Below are positions 58,475 through 64,000 of a DNA stretch of 64,000 nucleotides, piece after piece. Below the pieces are notes generated by a model. The model saw only the letters and a program-made list of their open reading frames with translations. It made no database searches and was not told the origin of the DNA. The position numbers and the translations under genes are program-made. Every line of letters starts with the position of its first letter. Position 1 is the stretch's first letter. This DNA comes from Diogma glabrata (taxonomy: Eukaryota > Arthropoda > Insecta > Diptera > Cylindrotomidae). Where the stretch lies: NCBI GenBank assembly GCA_963693315.1, contig OY856188.1, forward strand, positions 201,253,602 to 201,317,601, given 5' to 3'.

Positions 58475-58682
58475 ATATAATCAAATTTATTTTGGATTTT
58501 TGAGATCAATTAAACTCAAGTAAGTAAAGAAGTAATTGGAATATTTTCAATTCAAAGGTATGGTTTGAAGTTTCTCAGAAAAAAAAACTACAATTCACAT
58601 TTTACGTGTTTCGGATCGGATTCGAACCTACCCTCGTCAGTGCCCAGCTCGAATCCTTGGGCAGACACGCTATCGATTATCG
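58475..58682 (-). repeat. SINE-like repeat, copy 2, with B-box
   Basis: On the minus strand it starts near CGATAGCGTGTCTGCCCAAG and contains GGTTCGAATCC at 58628-58618, a perfect RNA polymerase III B-box. An A-box-like GATAGCGTGTCTG lies about 45 nt upstream. It matches 50474-50680 on the opposite strand. The tRNA-derived part is too altered to be a tRNA gene, so a tRNA-type SINE is the best reading. Its insertion supplies the stop codon of the transposase fragment at 58670. Confidence 0.65.
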
Positions 58683-58897
58683 CTATCGATTATAGAATCA
58701 AATGTTTCTATGGACATTCTAGTGCATTCAAAAAATTTAGTTTTATGCTCCCGAAGTTGAGGATATAACTGATGAAATTCACCTTTGATTTTTCGATCTA
58801 AATTGATCTTATGTATACCACTTTTCATTTTTAAATTTTTTAACCGTAAATAAAGACTTTCAGTTAAGAATAACTCATCTTCTGATGATGAATTCAT
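58670..58897 (-). pseudogene. PIF/Harbinger transposase N-terminal fragment
   Basis: A 75-codon minus-strand frame starting MNSSSEDELFL. It contains GIHKINLDRKIKGEFHQLYP followed by QLREHKTKFFECTRMSIETFD. This is the N-terminal signature of HARBI1/PIF-type nucleases (a basic start, then G-E-F-H-x-L, then F-F-x-x-x-R-M-S). The last few codons and stop come from the SINE-like repeat inserted at 58682. The DDE catalytic domain is absent downstream, so this is a dead remnant. It lies about 110 bp inside the right inverted terminus of the composite, a normal place for a Harbinger transposase start. Confidence 0.8.
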
Positions 58898-59047
58898 TTT
58901 GAAAAATGATCATTAAATCAATTTTTGTGCTAGCATATAGCTTCGCGTAAAGCATTACTGTGCGCAGTCAACCGATTTGCTCCAGCGCGAAACAGCACCG
59001 CTTTGCGCACAGCACCGCTCAACGCTTTTACTTTGTACGTAGCCTAA

Positions 59048-60344
59048 GATAATTGTAGTCGCACAATTAATACACCTGAACAAAGATTTGTTCAGCTTAA
59101 ATCAAAATATATATTTAGCATACCATAGGATGTATAAACTATACGAGCGAGAAACATAATAGTTTTTTTCTTCAATTTTTATGATATGTTCGTTGTATAT
59201 CTTAATATCTTAAGATTTCCGATTTCATAATATTCTTATGTAAAGTTTTACTTTGTTTTCTCACACTTTATCTATTCTATTTCTAAGTCAACATTAAATA
59301 AATATTCAAGAGAGCAAATATTATCATAACCATTCACGAAAAAGTCTATATAAATTGACTTGGAAAAAAATCTACATAAAATGCTGTAAAGAGGTCAGAT
59401 ACTATCTAATCTGATCTGTACCTGCCGGCACACGTATAGTATTATTTGTATAAGTGTTCATTGAACCTTTAGACCGGGCTATAAGTATTCGTTAAATTAT
59501 TTATCTGTTTTTGTTTCTTGAAATTTAAACTTTATTATTGAAATTGTGACAAAAAAATGTAACGATTTGAATTTCTAACACTTATACAATAGAGTTTATT
59601 CGTTAATTCTATAAAATTTCATTGGACCAAACTAACATAAAATTTATCATGGGTGATAATCTGTTTATAACTACAACAATGAACAGGTATTAATGTAATA
59701 AAATTCTTTCAAAATATTAATTCCTTCTCTTTATACTTTAAAGTTTAAACCTAATTATAAATCTACTCTCGTTCTTCGTATAATTTTTAAAACTCCTTAG
59801 ATTTTTTGTTTATTTAGTTTCGTTATTTTTAATCAGGGGCTTGAAACAGTTGTTTGTCCCCTTTCTTAAGATTTAAGCTATGGTTTTGTCAGTTACATTT
59901 AATTTTTTAGTTCTGCTCCAAATTTTTGTAGAGATATGCTAGGCAAAAGTCTGTTTATAATAACCACAATTTTTGCCCAATCTGAATCTTAATCGAGTTT
60001 TTAGTTATCTCAATTTTAAATTTGATAGATATAAATAAATGCAGTCATTATAATAATCACTGATATCATTTGCATATAATGAATGAGATAATAATACTAA
60101 AATAGTTTTGCACATGTACAATTGTACGAATAACATTAATTTTTAATGAAGATCTTGTAATTAGAGCAGCATTAACATAAAATAAACATAAAAATATGAT
60201 AAATAAAATAAATGGATTATGTTTGAAATTTATTATTTAAATTTAGGTTAAACAGAGGCGGAGTTAGGGCTTATATATTGTATAGTATACATACACTGTC
60301 GTATTGAAATAACAACAGAGACTTATAGACATATGGACAGATTT
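59048..60344. other. A/T-rich DNA, nothing recognised
   Basis: No domain-bearing frame, no clear repeat. Confidence 0.5.
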
Positions 60345-60455
60345 ATTGTTGCTCTACGGGTGTGACAACCCCATGGAGTCCAGTCACTGCTAGTGATATT
60401 TGAATTGATGTGAGATATCACATACTAACAATGAGATATCACCAACCGATCACCA
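60345..60455 (-). repeat. Dispersed repeat S, partial inverted copy 3
   Basis: CTACGGGTGTGACAACCCCA, GAGTCCAGTCACTGCTA and GTGAGATATCACATAC match the reverse complement of the right end of copies 1 and 2. Confidence 0.75.
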
Positions 60456-61314
60456 CAACTAATATTTAGCGTGCATAGACTTATGTCAAATTCCGTTTTT
60501 TGTTTGTTTGTTTTTCTCTCTTTGACTCTCTGAGAAACAGTTATGTCTTCCCATTGACGTCGTAACTTTTTCGTTAGATTCAAAATTGTACAATTATTGC
60601 GAGTTTTTTTTTAATCTATAAGAAAAAACACTACCACAAAAAATAATAGTTTCTCCCTCCCTGTCACTGTATAAAAAGAAATGAAAAAAAGACATTTTGG
60701 TTTTATTTATAACCAAACATATAATTTTTGATTTTTAATCAACGAAAAATTAATTTGTCCATAATGAAAAAAGTTTGACTGCAAGTTTTCATACTATAAA
60801 TTTGAGAATATTTACATAACTTAAATATTTGTTCGTGTCGTTAGAAAATAGTGCTTGTCCTTTATAAAATATTTGAGTTAAATAATCACTGGAAATAACA
60901 CGATAAATTTAAAATACTCTCGTAATTATTTTCATTCATTTTATAAAAATTAGCACAACTATTTAGAAACTTTTAATATTTTTGGCGTTTTAAATTTAGA
61001 ATATTTTTTAATTTATAATTGTTTTTAATTTAAAATTTAATAAAAAAAGTTTGTGGTGCTAAATAAAAACAAATCAAAATAAGGAAAAGAGAAATTGAAT
61101 ATGACATATCAGCTATCACCATTTTTAAGTCTCTCTTCAAACAATTTTAAAGTTATGTGCTCTCTATATTTATATATACTCTAACTAAGGATATTATCAC
61201 TAACAAATTTGATATGTTATGCACACAAAAAATTTTTTTTAAATTTTGTAGCACTAGTAGCACTAGTACATTTGCTGGCGGTTTAATAATTGGCAGCCTC
61301 CTTTTTATTTTGCT
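60456..61314. other. A/T-rich DNA, nothing recognised
   Basis: Short frames only; TAGCACTAGTAGCACTAGTA near 61249-61268 is a small duplication. Confidence 0.5.
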
Positions 61315-62518
61315 TTTAGGTAGATTTCATATAAAAATCTACCTATTGTAATGTGCTTCATCTCGGAATTTCGGAAAAATTTTGGTGCCAAACGACTATA
61401 TATGATAAGCGGAGACGGAAAATCAAAATGAAAAAAAAATTTATATATACTTATATATATAACGATATGAGATATAACGGAATTTGGCGGCACTCTCACG
61501 TTCGCAAGTTTCGACCTACACCAAAATAACTTTTTGTGTATGTTTCGGCAAATAATCTCTTGGATAAGTTTGTGAACTGGCCATATCCGGGTACCGGTTA
61601 AGCTGCTAGAGTCTAAAAAGTTTGAATAATAATATTTCAATAAAATTTATAAATATTGAATATTTGAACATATTTCTATCATTTTTATCCAGATGACAAC
61701 CTTGCTGGTCCAGGTTCCTGCAAAATCAGCTGTTTTAAAAATTTAACTAAGCTTTTTATGTAGATTTCATATAAATTCGTCCTTGATCTAGCTGAAAATG
61801 GACAAGCTCACATTTGAAAATTTTTGAACCCAAAAATACAACCTAAACCTTTCTAAAATTAAAAAAAAAAATAGTGCAGTTCCAAAGGTTGTGACCCTAG
61901 GGCTGTTGAAATGAAAACAAACGCAAAAGGCAATGCTTTCATCATGTTTCAGTTTATGTTATTTAAATTCATCTTAACTTTTAAACATACTTTTAAACTA
62001 TAGCCTCAGAAAATTTCAGCTATCTAACATAAGAGGTTGCAATTTTATAAGCGTTATAATGAACCTATGCAAGAAATATTTAGCCATTTAATACCATAGA
62101 AAAATTACCAAATTCTCTTTTGTTTTTATTTTTTTTACTAAGTAATCGTTTGAAAAAAGATTAAATAAGAACAAAAAAATACAACAACAAAGAAGATTTT
62201 AAATTAAAATTGTTTGATAATGTTTGATTATAAATTATGTGTGATGGTAAAATTGTAGTTGTGACGTAGTTCATTTGATCTTAGGTGGACGTTTATTTGA
62301 TCTTTGGTGGATTTAATATGTTATTAAAAGTAGTTTTAAGTTTTAACCAACTTAAATAAAACTGTTCCGAAATTGCATTGATAAAGTTGTTTCGGATAAT
62401 GTATTTATTTAAACTAATCTCAAATCTGACACATCTAATTTTATTTGTACACAAAACTGTCTGACCCCGAAATCTACCTATTTCTAGCGGATATACCTGC
62501 CGCTGGACTTTTTTTTTA
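61315..62518 (-). repeat. Dispersed repeat U, copy 2 (uninterrupted)
   Basis: Its reverse complement aligns with 37041-38257 joined to 46429-46555, at moderate divergence over about 1.2 kb. At the place where errantivirus copy 2 lies in copy 1, this copy has only TTATATATACTTATATATAT (61441-61460). The end nearest 61315 is a small hairpin, TAGGTAGATTT...AAATCTACCTA. TAGGTAGATTTC also occurs inverted near the other end (about 62470-62482). No protein domain is recognised in the 111-codon minus frame at 61305-61640. Confidence 0.88.
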
Positions 62519-62620
62519 AATGTTTTATAATTTTTTTCTTTTTATTTGGTATTTATTTGTTGTTTTTAAGTAGTGGCAAAAGGCAAAAGTTATATTTCGT
62601 TGCACTATAAGGTTTATTGC

Positions 62621-62914
62621 TAATAGTCCGAGAGGCGAGCGACAAAAAATAGCAAACCCTTTCTGATTTTTTAATATTATGAAATACAGGGAGTGGCGGA
62701 GGAGTAAAGAAATAGTCTGTCTGTCATCAGTCAGTCCGCAGTCGGATCCGTTAGCGTTTGGTGCGGGGCGGCTCCAATTGTGTAATAAAACCATATGCCT
62801 TGCAAGTTGCAACTACTGTCTAAAACCACTGAGTCGCTGCTATAGTTGTAAACTTCACTTGCCAGCATTTAGAAAGTGCTTGCAATTTTTTGTCGCTCGC
62901 TTCCCCGACTATAA
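62621..62914. mobile_element. Small foldback element with ~34-bp inverted ends
   Basis: The left arm TAATAGTCCGAGAGGCGAGC continues into GACAAAAAATAGCAA (62621-62654). The right arm TTGCAATTTTTTGTCGCTCG continues to CCCCGACTATAA (62880-62914). Total about 294 bp, with an interior richer in G and C than the surroundings. No coding capacity. It looks like a MITE upstream of the LINE ORF1. Confidence 0.75.
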
Positions 62915-63311
62915 GTAATAATAATAATTTATTTTGTAAATCAGAAACGTCTGCGTGTAAATCTGCCATAAGAAGCCGAATAACCCGGTATAGAATGGCT
63001 GGGTTCTGACTAATTTTATTAGATCGAAAACTGAGTTCGAAGAATTTAAATCGCTACCAATTTGACTTACTATATAACAATCATACATTAGCAAAGGCAA
63101 AAAATGTATCTAAAAAATTTAGGATTCGATATTCGGTGTTTGCGAAGTAAACTTCAAATTATCAAGTTATAAGCAAATTTTTCAATATTAATATTAAAAT
63201 TTCTAACTGTGTTTTATTTTTTGTTTGGATTTGTTGTTAGTTATAAATTCAAATCAAATTAAAGTTAAACATTGAAATATAAATTGATTGTTTTGTGATT
63301 ATTGTGTGTGG
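62915..63311 (+). other. Possible LINE 5' untranslated region
   Basis: The DNA between the foldback element and the LINE ORF1 start holds no gene. It could include the internal promoter of the LINE, but no diagnostic element is recognised. Confidence 0.35.
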
Positions 63312-64000
63312 ATGCTCACAAATAAAAGAACTATAAGTCGCCAGATGCGTAGCCTCCCTAGGAGCTCGCTCAGCAGCATTAAGCAGATGAGTCAAGGCAT
63401 TAAAATGAGTGATATCCCAACAGTAAACAGGTATGCAGGTTTACCACCTAACGTTAATTTATCAAAATATGCCAAAAAACCGCAAACTAGTTCTCCGTCT
63501 GGTGAAAATGCTAGAAAACAGGTAGAAAAAATTCCTCCAATAATTACAAAATCTTCCTCAACGGAGATTCATAAAACTATGAAGGAACTAAATATTTCAA
63601 AATATAATATACAAATCATGTCAATTGGCATAAAAATACTTACATATAGCCTATCAGACTATAACAAAATTTTTACTAAATTAAAAGAACATGACAATGG
63701 TATGTTCTCATATACGCTTGAGGAAAACCGTTTTGTTAAATTTGTACTATGCGGGCTCCATGATATGGATACAAATGAAGTTAAGAAAAGCCTTGAGAAT
63801 AGTGGCCTGAGTCCAGTTAATGTTTGGAAAACTATTCCTAAAAAATATCGTCGAAACAGTGAAGATGCCCTTTATTTTGTTGCTTTCAAAAAGGGATCAA
63901 TGTCTCTGAACCAACTAAAAAATATTAGATTTGTTAATAACACAGTGTGCAGATGGGAGATTTGTCGATCCACCAGCAAAGGTCCTCTTCAATGTTATAA
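63312..64000 (+). CDS. Jockey-type LINE ORF1 (Gag-like), cut by the window end
   Basis: A frame open from ATG at 63312 to the window end (229 codons, no stop). ORF1 proteins of this class bind the LINE RNA. The first ~75 residues are basic and Ser/Pro-rich. Then come MKELNISKYNIQIMSIGIKI and a ferredoxin-like RNA-binding segment, FVKFVLCGLHDMDTNEVKKS followed by LENSGLSPVNVWKTI. It ends near VCRWEICRSTSKGPLQCYN, which is where the C2HC zinc knuckles of jockey ORF1 proteins begin. In-frame ATGs at 63345, 63387 and 63405 are alternative starts. No break is seen over 690 bp, so it may be a young element. ORF2 should follow outside the window. Confidence 0.78.
   Translation, partial: MLTNKRTISRQMRSLPRSSLSSIKQMSQGIKMSDIPTVNRYAGLPPNVNLSKYAKKPQTSSPSGENARKQVEKIPPIITKSSSTEIHKTMKELNISKYNIQIMSIGIKILTYSLSDYNKIFTKLKEHDNGMFSYTLEENRFVKFVLCGLHDMDTNEVKKSLENSGLSPVNVWKTIPKKYRRNSEDALYFVAFKKGSMSLNQLKNIRFVNNTVCRWEICRSTSKGPLQCY

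Larger units (their letters stand above)
55241..59047 (-). mobile_element. PIF/Harbinger-like composite with 38-bp inverted ends
   Basis: TTAGGCTACGTACAGAGTGA begins the left end (55241-55278). The right end (59010-59047) finishes GTACGTAGCCTAA. The two 38-bp ends match at 36 positions inverted. The GCGGTGC motif recurs just inside both ends. A transposase N-terminus of HARBI1/PIF type lies at 58670-58897. The interior is filled with later insertions: a LINE fragment, a 683-bp DNA transposon, family M copy 3 and a SINE-like repeat. The terminal TTA/TAA fits the 3-bp TWA preference of this superfamily. That the two ends belong to one element is an inference from their match and orientation. 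Confidence 0.7.

Noticed and set aside
58600..58680. A tRNA gene suggested by the GGTTCGAATCC box
   Set aside because: No cloverleaf with acceptor and anticodon arms can be drawn; the block is part of a ~200-bp repeat with a second copy at 50474.
61305..61640. 111-codon minus-strand frame
   Set aside because: It lies in dispersed repeat U; the related copy at 46440-46555 preserves only its end, and no domain is recognised, so coding is not supported.
62730..62760. CAGTCAGTCCGCAGTCGG as the 5' end and internal promoter of the LINE at 63312
   Set aside because: The segment lies inside a foldback element bounded by inverted arms at 62621 and 62914, so it more likely belongs to that element.

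Overview
The window reads as eukaryotic, very A/T-rich, repeat-dense DNA, most likely from an insect and plausibly a dipteran. The grounds are errantivirus-type retroelements with an env gene and a tRNA-Ser-like primer site, jockey-type LINEs, a PIF/Harbinger remnant and long (TA)n microsatellites. The species cannot be fixed from this evidence. I recognise no host protein-coding gene, no rRNA gene and no functional tRNA gene. Nearly everything identifiable is a mobile element or its debris.

Layout. 1-5440: unrecognised A/T-rich DNA. 5440-7770: a ~145-bp alternating tandem repeat with long poly-G runs, followed by a dispersed repeat (family R). 7771-14845: unrecognised DNA with small hairpins. 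14846-26795: a chain of foldback elements strung between (TA)n tracts. Errantivirus copy 1 (17189-24589) and a Penelope-like fragment with a hammerhead-like fold sit inside this chain. 26795-29340: a palindromic element and a second, inverted family R copy with a five-unit tandem array. 29482-36214: a decayed Ty3/gypsy element whose Gag carries a SAP-like domain; its pol is split by an antisense LINE flanked by a 6-bp duplication. 36412-36742: a further foldback repeat. 37041-46555: a dispersed repeat (family U) split at a TA run by errantivirus copy 2 (38258-45983). 47187-48195: LINE 3' ends in tail-to-tail orientation plus repeat S. 48196-52858: mostly unrecognised DNA with a SINE-like repeat and a hairpin. 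52859-59047: three members of one DNA-transposon family (M) and a ~3.8-kb composite bounded by PIF/Harbinger-like inverted termini. That composite holds a LINE fragment, a clean 683-bp DNA transposon, an M copy and a SINE that truncates the transposase. 61315-62518: an inverted, uninterrupted copy of family U, which serves as the natural empty site of errantivirus copy 2. 62621-62914: a small foldback element. 63312-64000: the start of a jockey-type LINE ORF1 running off the window.

The two errantivirus copies are young. Within each copy the LTRs are identical, pol and env are almost the same between copies, and both env frames are intact. Frame breaks are single-base changes concentrated in gag, protease and early pol; in copy 1 they lie next to an assembly gap. 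Env should be made from a spliced RNA, and a good 3' splice site lies between pol and env. The strongest observations are: integration into alternating TA, with a pre-integration homologue in the same window; an LTR substitution that falls exactly in the presumed initiator; a four-copy 12-nt motif in the leader; the chain of foldback elements joined by (TA)n; and the hammerhead-like fold.
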